From contig NC_088100.1 of assembly GCF_036370855.1 (NCBI RefSeq), positions 36,592,563 through 36,656,562 on the forward strand: a DNA stretch of 64,000 bases, read 5' to 3'. How positions within the stretch are numbered: the first letter of the stretch is position 1; every line of letters begins with the position of its first letter. The position numbers and the translations under genes were made by a program. Below the pieces are notes generated by a model. That model worked only from the letters and a program-made list of their open reading frames with translations, was not told where the DNA came from and did not search any database. Shown here one piece after another: positions 52,401 through 64,000 of this stretch. Source of the DNA: Dromaius novaehollandiae. Taxonomy: Eukaryota; Chordata; Aves; Casuariiformes; Dromaiidae.

Positions 52401-53779
52401 GTAGCCTTACCTCCAACTTGCTCTACTGATATTTTTGGGTTTTAATCTGGTAACTGTGCTCTTGGAAATAGAGTCCTGCACTTGGATGGAACCAGCCACA
52501 ACACCACTGCACTACAATCTCTTTAAGAAAAAGAAATTCCTGACAGGAGGAATTCATAAATTTAATTAATAAAGCTTTTTGATTTATTATAATACCAGAG
52601 AGAAAATTTCCAAAAAAATTTCCTGATGTGTGAAAGGAACTTCAGACCAAACGCACAGATAGACACTTTTCTCATGTTCTAAATAGCTAATTGACACATA
52701 GTCACACTTCATATTAAAGACAAATTAACATATACATAAAAGAAAACTTTTTATAGAGGGAGGTGGACTGTTTGGTTGAAGGAAGTTCTGGTAGTAACAG
52801 TTTGGAACAGTAATGGAATAAATATTTATTAACCTTATATAAATGTACCTTAATATAAATGTGCAAATCAACTTAATCATATTACTGTAACCTTTATTAG
52901 CAATTTGAAAGATGAAGTTTGTAGACAAAAAGTGTTTCATCCTTATCACTATCAGAATTATTTCTAATTTTAAATTAATGGCTTCTGCTATAGGTTAGCT
53001 TTTGCATCAAACATATCAAACTTCTGGTTAGCGACAGGCCTGACAAAGCTCTTTTCTAGGAGCTAGAAATTGATGTTTTGGGTAATAAAATGTCTGAGAG
53101 GAAAAACAGTTGGATAGTGTTTGTTATTCCCAGTTCCCTGCATGGAATCACAACACGGTCATCATCTAAGGAAGAGGCTTCTCATTACAGGACTAGAAGC
53201 CACTCAAGCAAGAGCATCAACACAGGGTTTGAGATGATGATACGCCTGTGGTAAGCAATGCTGAGTACACTGGGATATGATCTAATGCCTGCTACCTGCT
53301 AATGCCTGAGTTCCAGATAGCAGAAGAAAACAGAACCATATCAGCTTTGATGTAGAAGGTTAGAAGAGGCAAGAATGGAACAGTGACCTAAGCCTTTTTC
53401 CCTTTCTATTCATCCTCTTGTTACTCCTTATTAGTGTCCCTAGGCTTAAGTTGTCTTCTCTGAGAGAAGCCTCCTTATGAGCAAGTCTTCCCAAAGCAAC
53501 TTCCTAGTGCCCTGCCTGCTTCCCACACAGCCTCTACCCCTGCAGCTTTTGAGGCTTTCATCATAATTTCAACAGTCAGGAGTATGATCTGCATCTCTTT
53601 TTTCAGGTACCACGGCCCTACTATTCGCACCCCTCAGCTCATATCACAATTTTCAGTCCCTGCAAAAATGCTTTCTTTAGCTTTTGCTCATCCTATAGCA
53701 ACCATCTTTTTTTTTTCTTTTAAACCAGAGTTCAGCCAGGATTTAAGTTCTAGACCACAACATCTTGATGCCTCAGAGG

Positions 53780-53845
53780 ATATACAGACATGAAAGACAA
53801 GTTCCCGCTCTAAAGAGTTTACAAGTTTACAAAGTTTACAAGTGT
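53780..53845 (+). repeat. Ancient repeat fragment plus GTTTACAA triplication
   Basis: TACAGACATGAAAGACAAG, then TTCCCGCTCTAAAGAGTTTA resembles the 'agacagtccctgccccaaagagcttacaa' segment of the old repeat seen at 37.8 kb. The end of it (GTTTACAA) has been locally triplicated at 53817-53842. Confidence 0.4.
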
Positions 53846-55848
53846 AAAAATGAGAATGGTGTATATGCATTTGAATATGTTGGCACAAAAGCAATTTATT
53901 TGCTTTTCCTTCATTCTTGTACAATCTTAAGTACTAAAATAGTTCTTTCTCTGACCGTCCTACATCTTTGTATTTTTCATTTTGATAGCATTAAGTCAGA
54001 GGTCTATGCATCATTAGAACTTTAAGAGCCACCATCCATTTGGGGTGATTGAGTCAGCAGAAGATCACAGGGGTAGGGAAACATTTGCAGAAGTTTTCTT
54101 GCATATGTAAAATCTGTAGGTTTCTGCCATTCTCTTTCTCCATGCAGAAGCAAGAACTTCCAGAAACACAAAAGTACTAAATTTCTCTCACTTGACATAA
54201 AACAGGCATCATTTCCCAGAGCTGTGTGAAGCAATTAGCAATTGCTAAGCTGCAGAAAGTAGAACTACAGTGTCTCCTGTAAAGATTCAAAACTGCCTCT
54301 TCTCATGAAGGCAGGGTTCTCCAAAACCTCAATACAATCACATTACATGCACAGATCGAAACTGGGATTTTCTACAGATGTGTGAAACATGGATGATGGT
54401 GCTATTCTGTGAACTGCATTTCTGCCATCCTGGTGGCCACGAGTCTTAACCTGACAATGATCTGAGAGAGAGAAAGGAGGTTTAACAGGCAGTCAGGGAC
54501 ACCAAAAGAGGTGTAACCTCAGAACCAAAGATCACAAGAAGTTTTATATGAATATAAAGCTTTGGTAAAGGCTTGCTGCACTCCTACACAGGCTGAAGCA
54601 TTTTATTGGAATATTTTTCAAAACCAAAAGGAAATTTGATGAATTAGCAGATAAGAAAAAAAATCCTGTCTATAAGACATAATATGCAAGGATCTAGCTT
54701 TCTTAAGAGGAAGACTGTATGAAATTTATAATTATTTTTCTAAATAAATCCTCTACTTTCCCTTGTAACTTAAGCTATCAGGACAGTTTGTTTAATATTA
54801 ACACACATTTTACACCCTTAAACTCTTTACAACCATTAAACAGAATAAAAAATGTGTAATGTATTTTATATCCTTCCAAATGTTTTTCTGCATTAGGAAT
54901 TAATTGATGTCAGTGAAAGACAATAGTACATAGACACATGCACCCATATTTTTATGTTAAGATTTTAGTTGACTGAAAACAAACTGTAATGCAAGTTGCT
55001 GACATGATCACAAATTAAAGATTTTACTGTTTTAAGTAATTTTGTTCTGTAAATATCATTAACATAAAACCTTGGTGAAGGGGAAGCTTTTTGCAGCTGC
55101 AGGTTTTTTTTTCTTTTCCTTTTTTTTAAGCAGTTCGTGGCAGCTTGTGTTGGAAGATAACCCTCCCTCCCCCTCCAGTACTGAAGAGAATTAAAATTTT
55201 GAATTAGGGTGCTGGAAAATGCAGAAAAAAATAATCCCACTTGATTTTTCTACTACATAATGCAAAACAAGAAAAGTAAATAATTCTTTCCAGTTTTCTA
55301 GTCATATTCTAAACTAGCTTTACATTTTAAGTTCTAGTCTTTCTTATTTTGAATATCCTTGTTCAAACTCAATTTCAGGGACCTGAAATAAAGAGCAAAT
55401 CAGCAGACAAGGCTGTCTGGCACCTTGAATGCTAGCTAGTATTTAGTTTGAACTCAGTATCTCCAGGATTCAAACATGCCTCTTAGTTTCCTCGTTCACT
55501 GCTTCTTCATTGATACACCAAAAGCTAAAGAAAAATGAGAGGTAGATAAAACCAAGCTTAGGTAAAATCTCCCCATTTTTGAGACAAGAAAACGAAAAAT
55601 GAAGGAAATTTGTACGGATGTTATCAGATCAGAAACAGCATCCCAGAATTCTCTAGCCTGTCTTTTCTTCAGTTAACGCAAAGATTTCGAAGCACCAGAG
55701 AGGATTCCTAAATCCTTACTACCCTCTCATAAAACAGCAAATTAAGCCTGTTGTACTGATACCTATCACAAAAGATTTCTCTCTGAGCTAGAAAAAACAG
55801 CCTGAGAGTTTTGGCTTAGAGTTTCCTGTCCACATTAGTTAAAGTATG

Positions 55849-55849
55849 T

Positions 55850-55884
<35 letters not shown>
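55849..55884. repeat. (TA)n microsatellite
   Basis: About 36 bp of TA/AT repeats with one phase shift, close upstream of the candidate terminal exon at 56059. Confidence 0.95.
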
Positions 55885-56058
55885 TTTGCATACTGATTTT
55901 CTGAATAATAAGTTAATTTTATATTATTTAAATTCCAGTCAGCTTCTACATTGCTTGCAGTTTTTAGTTTCCTGGCACTTGCTTTATTTTCATATATGCT
56001 TCAAACAGAAACACTGAATAATTTTTAAATGCATTCCATTTTACTCACTTGTCCTCAG

Positions 56059-56241
56059 GAAAATGGCAGATACTCTCTTTTGAAAAGTTCAGGTCGATTG
56101 CCAGAGCAAGAACAGACAATATTTTTGGTACAAAAACTTTCTCATTTTGAAAACAAAATGGTCATGTTCAGTGATCACACATCATTTTCTTCATTTAATG
56201 AGCCTTATGATTTAACAGAAGTAAATGGTTTAACAATGTAG
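56059..56241 (+). CDS. Candidate terminal coding exon of an unrecognised plus-strand gene
   Basis: After a good acceptor (ttactcacttgtcctcag|GAAAAT) the frame is open for 60 codons to TAG at 56239-56241. A canonical AATAAA follows 75 nt later at 56317-56322. The peptide starts ENGRYSLLKSSGRLPEQEQ, contains FLVQKLSHFENKMVMFSDH, and ends NEPYDLTEVNGLTM. It is of mixed, non-repetitive composition and begins in phase 0. I recognise no family. Acceptor, stop and polyA signal together form a coherent last-exon model, perhaps of a transcript from the 44-45 kb CpG island. However, 60 open codons in AT-rich DNA can arise by chance, and no upstream partner exon is established. Confidence 0.3.
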   Translation, partial: ENGRYSLLKSSGRLPEQEQTIFLVQKLSHFENKMVMFSDHTSFSSFNEPYDLTEVNGLTM

Positions 56242-56322
56242 TGAAGTATTAGTGCTGGCACAGTCAGCGTGTTCTAGCTCTCAGATAGCAACATTTCACA
56301 GTATCTCCTAATCCTAAATAAA

Positions 56323-57659
56323 ATCTTCATCCCTTCCAGAAGTAAAATAACCCAGCAGGATTCAGAAAGACATCTGCCACACATGTGAAGATAGAGAGAA
56401 CTTCTCTGCATTACACCCATTACAGTGAAGTGAGACATGATTGTATTTTAAAGTTGATTCTGTGCAGTTATACAGAAGAAAGATATTTGAAGTAGAAGAA
56501 CTGGAGACATCGTAAAATCACCACAAGTGTTCTCCTTAGCAGAACTAAAAAAAAAAATCACAAACAACTTGGACTATTTATAGTAACAAAACCAAAACCA
56601 GCTGTTGGACCCAGTGTGATTTGCTTCTGGAGAAGTGCACTGCCGTTATTAGAACTTTGTACCACCAAAGATGAATATACCAGAAAAGCACTACCTTTGG
56701 TACTTTATAGAAACATGGAAGAAGTATGCTGCATTTTCAGAATTTTTAAAGTATTTCTCTCAGAGCAGAACACCCCTATTATTAAAACTCACACAGATGC
56801 TTGATCAGATAGGTTTTTCTCATATGCTAAAACAAGTCTTCCTTTTGCCATAGACTCCATCATGGACATATCCGAGAAGAACGGGTCTTACAGGGGAGAC
56901 TATTGTACTATGACCATTCCCTGATCCCATTGTTTGGCAGCACTGATACCTGGATCTACTAGGTTAGTGATGGTTCCTTCTATCACTTAGCTGTGATTTC
57001 AGAAGGAGAAAAAGATCATCTAATGTAACAGATGAAAAGAAACAGAATGCATGTGGTGTGGTATTCAAAATGTCAAACATTTTCTTTTGTATCCGAGAAC
57101 AGAAACATGTGGGTATAAACAAAAAAATAAACTCTGTATTTTGAAAACACATCCCTTACTGAGTTTTCTGTCCTTTCAGGGCTCCTAAACTGGAAACCAG
57201 TACTCTACATGCAGGGAGGCAGGGGACTTCTATTGCTTTAGTTCTTTCTAGCTTCTTCTAGAGTTGACAAGAAGTAGAGATTTCCACATACACTGGTCGC
57301 TGCTCTGGTACGAACAGCTGTGACCAGAACAGGGATGGCTTCTTGGAGGATGAGTTACCCTGCTGCACATGTGAAAATGAGCTAAGAGGACTGGCAACAT
57401 TGTGCTTTCATCGCCAATGTTAGTGCCTTTATATTGCCTCCAGATCTGCAGTTTTTAATGGAAAAGCCTACAAAATAGCAAATTTTGATCTCTGAGTGCT
57501 TTGGCTGCAATTTTGTCTATTGCCACGTAATATACCAGGTAATATCATATTCCACAAGGAATCAAAATGAGTTGACTTCAGGCTGTTTTAAAGAATAAAG
57601 ACGCAATTTTCCCACAGCGCAGTAATTCACTAGATGAAAACAAACACTGTTGGACAGCT
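56323..57659. other. Gap before the PHIP 3' end
   Basis: Non-coding sequence with short open frames only (for example 56616-56853). Nothing recognisable was seen. Confidence 0.5.
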
Positions 57660-60600
57660 TAGAAAAACATGTTTTCTATTTATTTAAAAATAACTTTGTA
57701 GTTACTACATTGCAGTGACAGTAATTCTTACACATACATTCTAGTTTGTATAAAAGGATTCGAAGTATTATGCATCAAAACTAACATAGAAAGTGTCCAC
57801 ATAACAGTAAAGAAATTTCCAATCAATATGTACAAAAAGAAAGGGCACTGTTATCCTGGTGAGATACTTCAGGTTATAACATGATAATCCAGATTTCTGG
57901 AAAGAAAAAAAAAAAACCTTGATAAAGCTAAAGAATTATAGTTTTGAAAACTGTTTGTTACTCATTACGTACAACTGATTTGTGTGTTTTACATAATTCT
58001 GTACAAAATAAGCATAAATTTTAATCTGAAAATGTGTCAGTTTAAAAATTAACCTTTCTAGGTAATTTCCTTAAAGTTGACCTCCATTTTATTTATATTT
58101 AAACATTATGACAGAATTTAATTCACTCAAGATTGTTATCCAGTTGTCTGCCATAGTTTTGCAGTTTTAGTATGGTCCAAAAATGTAACTTCTATGCGGT
58201 CTCAGTATTAGCAAAGCAACATGCGAAGCTGTGAGAACAAAATAGTACATGTACATCATATAGGCATGTGTACACAACAGGTACTTATAGTAAATTTCTT
58301 TATACTCCTAATATGTATGACCTTGTTCTTTGTTCTTTCAGGGTAGAAAATCATGGTATATTACTACCTTCCCTCCCTAAAATGTATTGTTTGCATTATC
58401 TGAAGTGAATTTCCTGATGTATTTATCTGCATTAAAAAGGATCCAAAAGGTCTACTTGTCTCACTACCTACCTCCTAAAAGCTAAATTTATTCACCTTTA
58501 TTTTATTGCAGCATATAAGGTTTCTCTCTAGAGTGCCTTGAGGCTGTTATAGCCTTGGAAAAGAAAAAAAGAAAAAAACCTAATCCCCTTTTTCTGCAAT
58601 TTAAGATGTCTTTTAAATGAGCTTTCCTGGAGTGTTTCCTCCTCTAACACATTGTAAAATTACATGGCAAATGCCCACATTAAAATTAGCACAAATGCAA
58701 GAGCACCTAGAGGTTAGCTCTAGTTTAAAAGCTACCTGTTATTTCTGCCAGACATAACAGAAAGTGTACAAGCTGTATTCCCAATTCAAAAATAGCGAGT
58801 TATGTAAGCTGTCAATACCAGATTTGTTATTAGAAACACGTTGTCAGTCTTGGCCAATTTTATGAAATTTAATACACTTTCTTCTGCATATAAACAAGCA
58901 TTTATATACAATAATTTACAGCAGAAAACTAACAGCCCTTTTATCAGTTGAATATCTAGGTCCCCTTGGAAACCAAGCTGTTACAAGAACTTCAGGGAAA
59001 AAGAGACAGAATATATTATACAGTAATTTTACAACGGTAATTTGTCTTCATTAGGTAGTAAACAGAAAATGAGCTTTTGCTGTTTCCAGGTGAGGTTTTA
59101 AAGCCCTCTACCTTCTGTTTCACAGCACTTTAGAGTTGTATTTAAATTCTTTTTATCCACTCAACTGAGTTAAATTTTTTTTTTTTTTTGGTAGAACTGC
59201 CGTGGACAGAATATACTACCTTAGAGTAAAGTGAGAACTCAGGACACAATGCAATTATTGTGATATGGCTGAACCTTGACTGACCAACAATACATTAAAA
59301 TTACCTCAGCAAGATTCACATACTTCAAATTAAATTTGAATGCTGATGAAACTGAGGTTAAAAACCTCCAGCCTCTAATCTAATATGTATGTATGGAATG
59401 AAAGGGTCCCATTCAGTTAAGCCTACTGCTTTTATGGAACCAGTCAACCATTTAACGTGCACCTGAATTCGAATTACACGCTTAAGCATTTACTTGTAGT
59501 CCTTGATCCAGCAAACGTGAGCAGGAGATTTAACAATGTTGTGTAAAAATTGTGACAAGCTTGAAGTTACCGAATGGATGGATGGACTATTTTTTGTGTT
59601 GTTTGCAATTTTTTTTTTTGTAAGGCAAAAGCCTCTGGCACAGAATCAAAATTGGTACTTGAAAAATATTTGTACAGCAATACAGTGAATAAGTTGTCTC
59701 TACACTACAATTTATTTTTTATAGATACTAATATATCCTACGTGCTGCATCAGGGTCCTTTATCAATTAACAGTTTTACAGATATTAAGCCATAGTAATA
59801 TTTAACTCAACCAACTCAATCTTACAAGTCTAACAACAAACTGATCACACATGTACAAACTGGACACTGTACAAATAAACATATGCAAATATATATCACA
59901 GCAGTCTAATCACTGGAGGAAGACATTTTTCTTTAAAGTTGTATCACTGGATCATTGCACAGTGACAATGAACTCTAGTTCAATATTGACAATAATGAAC
60001 AATAAATATAGTGGTAAAATTTAAGTTCAGTTCCTGGTAACACGTTAAAAACAAAATGATTAGAGTTGTTAAATACGTAGGCACAGGTACAATGATTCTG
60101 TCAAACATTTAGAACACACTGGTATCAGAGAAACAGTTATTTCCTCATCTGTAGTTAGAGTACACACTGTTGTTAGATACCACTCAGTGGTAAATACCAA
60201 TTTTAATGGTTCCCAGTATAGAACAAAAATTTCAGAACAGTATCCTCATATCTATGTCAAATATAAATGAATTTAATGAATAAAACTATGCTAATTGCTG
60301 CCATGTCTGTAAGATCACTTGATTGCATATGAATAAGACACCTATGTAATATTTACAATGCACATGTGAAACAAGCACATGAGATTCTGATGTTCTGTTT
60401 TCTGCGTCAGTTGTTAGGTACTAGAGATGGCATTATCTCTAACATGCATGTAACAATAGTTCTTAAATTATTTCAAAACATTAATAGTTTATTGCTCACA
60501 TTTAAAAACTTAAAATGGCATAATCAAAAGCTCTTTTTCTGTGTTGATACAGTATGTCACAACCTCAAATAAAATATTTTTCCCAACCAAAACGCACACA

Positions 60601-63381
60601 GTCTGATGGTGACTAAAGTCTCATAAATAAACCGTTTGCAACCTAGTGAAGCTAAATTATAAAAATATAATTTTTAAATAAATCTGGTATTAACTTCTAC
60701 TAAAATTTTTAGTGTTGCCTCTATAAAAAATCTGACCCAAATTATGCACAATTCATTTTAAAGGAAAAACAGTAATGTGTCTAATATGAATTAAAAAAAT
60801 AACTGGCTAAAGTCACCAATATTACTGGGAGGGAAGCAGTACCCTTGTTCCACAGGCAAGGCCGCCTATTCTTGTAAAATTAAGATGTGTAATTTTCTAC
60901 CTACTGTTAAGGGAATGCGTATTATTTTAGCCTCCAAAATTTACATACAAGGTATTTTCAGTATATAAATATATACATAAACATGCCATATAAAACATTA
61001 TTACAAATGGAGTAAATACAGAAGTTGAATTTTAGATATAATCTATTTCATATATTACAATGCAGATAACATCAGGAAATTACACATTTTCAAATGATTG
61101 CCTTCATCAGTGAGTTTTCATAAAATTAAAAAGTTTAATTAGCCTTGAAATGTGAAGCTGCATTTTAACTGTACAACCATAGCTTTCCATCTTACTAGAT
61201 GTTTAGTGACTCCATTTTAACTGAATAATAAGGAAATGCTTGCTAGAAAAGAATAAATATACAAACAAATGAAACAAACCATTCTGTGCTCCTCAGATTC
61301 ATAACCAAAGCAATTCAATGAGGATCTGGAAAATACTTCACTCAATTTTTGTAACAAATGTGTAATGAACCATATTAAACTAAGTATGGTGGATACCAAT
61401 TTGCCATCCACAGTAGCATATTTCCACTCCTCTTGGTGCCAAATACCAACATTCTTTGCTCAAACATTTACGCTTTTTTGTAACAGAAAATAAAGAGTGA
61501 AGAATTTGGCCCCAAATAAGTAAACAGAATCTGTGCAAGTTTAAGGCCTTAATTCTGTAGGCTTTTCCTTCCAGATGTTGCAGACATTGTTTGTGAAAGA
61601 AGAATCACTATAAAGTAAGGGTGTGCAGAATTGGGCTTTCATTTCAGGTTTATTTTTCCAACTAAGTTAGGGTCACACAAAAATTCTTTCACACTACCCA
61701 GAGTTCCAAAATTATATATAATCTGAAAATTTTGGTTACATTTTTGTACCATACCAGATCTCAGAAAATACTACTACTTCTGTATTTTTTTCTTAAAACT
61801 GGACAATATGTTTTAAGTGATAGAAAATGGTATTAAAGTTTGTTTGTAAAGGTATAAAATAACTAAATGTACCATAAACAAATAAATAACTGCTTTTCTT
61901 TTCCATAGCAGTACATATAGTAATACATTCCCCTAAGTCATATAGTTATCATTTACAATAGACAACTTAATTTTACTAAGGATGCAAGAAATAATAGAAT
62001 ACAAGGCACAATCATTAAATGGAATTTTTTTCTTTAGGGTGTATATTGACTAATGTCAGCGTGATATACCATAAAAAGTGCAGAAAAACACAATGTGCAA
62101 TGAGACCACTGTATAAAACATGATTGCATAAAAAGTGATTTGGCCTTTTTAACCTTAATAATTGAAAATAACCAATCTTCCCCTTAAAATTAAACTATAA
62201 AGTATGACATTTTAAAATTTTTTTTTCAATTCTAGTGCTATCTAAAAAATCCTGAAAAAAGAATTTATACCTGGGTAATATTTTATATGTGTTTATGTAT
62301 ATATTAATATATACACATACACTCTTCTTTGTAGGTCATTTTTAGCCTCTTAAGCATGTCTAAAGTCGTAGAAACAACGATCAATCTGGATTAGAAAGTA
62401 AACATCATAATTCCATACCTGTCCTGTAATTTCCTTGAATCCTTTAACCAATTATACATTTTCTCCAAAACATCTCTGTCAAAGGACCCCACCAGTGCAT
62501 TATTTTCTACCGTAAGTACCAAAAAGGATACATTTCAGAACAATGTTAACTTACAATTTAAAACAATACACAGTTTTTATCACTGCAAACTGTATGCTGT
62601 ACTGACACTCAAAAAGAAAAAAAGGTTTTCCACTGCACTGATTCTCAGTCTTTGGCACAATAAACAGAGATTTAGTGATTGATACAAGAATCAAGGTCTG
62701 AAAAATTAGACATTAGTCAAACTTTTTCCAATGTGGATATATATATATATATATATTTGTGATTACATTTTTGCTATGTTTGGCAGAACTTGGATAAACC
62801 AACAGCCTGTGCTAGGCTTCTTTTACAGTTGAATGTTCCATCATTACTGAAATTAAACATTTTCAGATTAGCAAAGTTTGGTATTTTTGCATTTGTATTT
62901 AATAGAAATGTAAGTGAATTTACTGCCACTTTTTGCCAAAATCTACCTTCCTAGGAGACTTGACTTTACAATCGATAAAAGTGTACCTTGCTTGGTCAAA
63001 AATAGACTTCTGTTCTCAGCTTGTGGCATTAACAGTTTTATCACCTTTTTTTAATTGTGTAGAGATACTATGCATTATTCAAGAGCAGAGTAATTCTCAA
63101 TTCTCTAAGTCAGTCAGAAATTGCTTCAATTATTCTCAACTATGAACAAAATGACTGTTGAAATGCATAACCTATTTGGAGGGCAATAAATAGCAAAAGT
63201 TTAAAATATATATTTCTTTCAAAGAATGTTCTTTCAGTTTATTTTTTGCTAAATTTTTCTCCCCAAATCAGAACACATTCTTCTAACCCATAATAGCAGC
63301 AGGGAAGCAGAAGTCTGTGTTCTGCTCGTTCCTTAACTGTACCTGCTTCATAGCATTCTGAAGTAAAACACTTGGTAAAAA
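57660..63381 (-). other. PHIP: PHIP long 3'UTR (inferred extent)
   Basis: 5.7 kb of AT-rich sequence with few obvious repeats, directly downstream (minus sense) of the PHIP stop. PHIP has a multi-kilobase 3'UTR in mammals. The distal minus-strand AATAAA (TTTATT at 57679-57684) is a reasonable main polyA signal. Other TTTATT occurrences inside, for example near 58498, could give shorter isoforms. A (TA)n tract lies at 62737-62756. Extent is inferred, not shown. Confidence 0.5.
62737..62756. repeat. (AT)n microsatellite in PHIP 3'UTR
   Basis: About 20 bp of uninterrupted AT repeat inside the presumed PHIP 3'UTR. Confidence 0.9.
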
Positions 63382-64000
63382 TTACCAACCGATTAAATTA
63401 GCCTTTGCTTTTTCAGTCAACTTTCGGACTCTGCCTCTGCTAGACGTTCCAAAAGTTAAAGAGGTGTCTTCAAACAATAGCTGCCTTTGCTCTTCCTCAG
63501 AGTCATCTTCATTGTAGAAGGCTGTCCTCCTACCCTGGTTTCTAGTTCTCATGTGAGGTTCAGAATCTTTAAGCTCTTCAGACCCTTCTTCCATAGGCTC
63601 ATCTATCTTTTTCCTCCTGCTTCTTGTTTGCATTTTAACATTTGCAGGAACTAAAAGGTCCGAGCCTGGCTGATGTGTCTTCATCTTTCTTTTTGGCTTT
63701 CTACCCCCACGGCCTTTTTTTTGTAACAAGTCTTCCTTCATATTATTTTCAGAAAGAGAATTGCATGCAGTGGAGGCAGATGCTTCTTCTGTTATATTCC
63801 TTGAAGCCTGGACTGTATTCTGCTCTGCAACCTTCTGTTCAACAACTTGAAGCTTTTTTGGTTTTCTGCCTCTTTTCTTGTGTACCACTTCACAGCTACT
63901 GTTATTAGTCTCCACCTTAGGTTTCCGCCCAGGACCTCTTTTAACTGGTGGTTTTGAAGGTGGCCCTCCGTGTCCATTTACCTGAATGCTTCCTGATGCC
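63382..64000 (-). CDS. PHIP: PHIP C-terminal coding exon (partial, runs off the window)
   Basis: Last exon of pleckstrin homology domain interacting protein (also BRWD2/DCAF14), a WD40 and tandem-bromodomain chromatin reader and CUL4-DDB1 substrate adaptor linked to insulin/IRS signalling. About 205 C-terminal residues are visible, ending at TAA (63382-63384). Landmarks shared with the mammalian protein are [85 protein letters not shown] and the end [15 protein letters not shown]. Three GRKPK-type basic patches resemble AT-hooks. An acidic run (DDSEEE) precedes the invariant tail. The frame stays open to 64000, so the exon's 5' border and all folded domains lie outside the window. Confidence 0.96.
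   Translation of the reverse strand, partial: ASGSIQVNGHGGPPSKPPVKRGPGRKPKVETNNSSCEVVHKKRGRKPKKLQVVEQKVAEQNTVQASRNITEEASASTACNSLSENNMKEDLLQKKGRGGRKPKRKMKTHQPGSDLLVPANVKMQTRSRRKKIDEPMEEGSEELKDSEPHMRTRNQGRRTAFYNEDDSEEEQRQLLFEDTSLTFGTSSRGRVRKLTEKAKANLIGW

Larger units (their letters stand above)
45040..56058. other. Largely non-coding interval between the CpG island and PHIP
   Basis: 11 kb with only short open frames. I recognise degenerate repeat traces (about 46.0, 46.3, 47.3 and 53.8 kb) and one candidate terminal exon at the right edge. If the 44-45 kb island is bidirectional, a plus-strand transcript could cross this region. One splice-like segment in it, 46765-46827, has a good acceptor (cttctacag) and a moderate donor (CAG|gttatg) with phase 0 at both ends, but it is short enough to be chance. 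Confidence 0.5.

Noticed and set aside
1-64000. tRNA, rRNA, CRISPR, or intact retroviral genes
   Set aside because: None seen. There are no cloverleaf-like tRNA boxes, no spaced direct-repeat arrays, and no long gag/pol/env-type frames.

Overview
This is vertebrate nuclear DNA, most likely from a bird. It is AT-rich with long non-coding stretches. It holds a 5'-truncated CR1 LINE of avian/reptilian type at about 20.96-21.5 kb, two CpG-island promoters, and genes split into small exons with GT/AG borders. The species cannot be named from the sequence. No bacterial, plasmid or CRISPR content was seen.

Layout. 1-20.9 kb: no supportable gene. 20.96-21.5 kb: CR1 3' end, minus strand. 21.9-22.56 kb: CpG island with a tandem array of ETS-like and YY1-like boxes, the promoter of IRAK1BP1. 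22.2-34.4 kb: complete four-exon coding sequence of IRAK1BP1 on the plus strand (239 aa by my reading). 35.08-42.9 kb: a minus-strand gene that I rebuilt from six coding exons (657 nt, 218 aa), with every splice phase agreeing. It carries an N-terminal hydrophobic segment and a C-terminal YccV/HspQ-like (hemimethylated-DNA-binding fold) domain. I cannot give it a symbol, and it is the most interesting item here. 44.14-45.04 kb: a second CpG island, probably its promoter and possibly bidirectional. 45-57.6 kb: mostly non-coding, with repeat relics and one candidate plus-strand terminal exon at 56.06-56.34 kb. 57.66-64 kb: the 3' end of PHIP on the minus strand, with a long AT-rich 3'UTR and the last ~205 codons.

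Context. IRAK1BP1 and PHIP are neighbours in mammals, converging tail to tail, so this is the same syntenic block. Here the YccV-like gene lies between them. IRAK1BP1 and the YccV-like gene converge, with about 850 nt between their stop codons. IRAK1BP1 modulates IL-1R/TNF-NF-kB signalling, PHIP is a WD40/bromodomain chromatin and ubiquitin-ligase adaptor, and the role of the YccV-like protein is unknown. No functional link between the three is implied beyond location.
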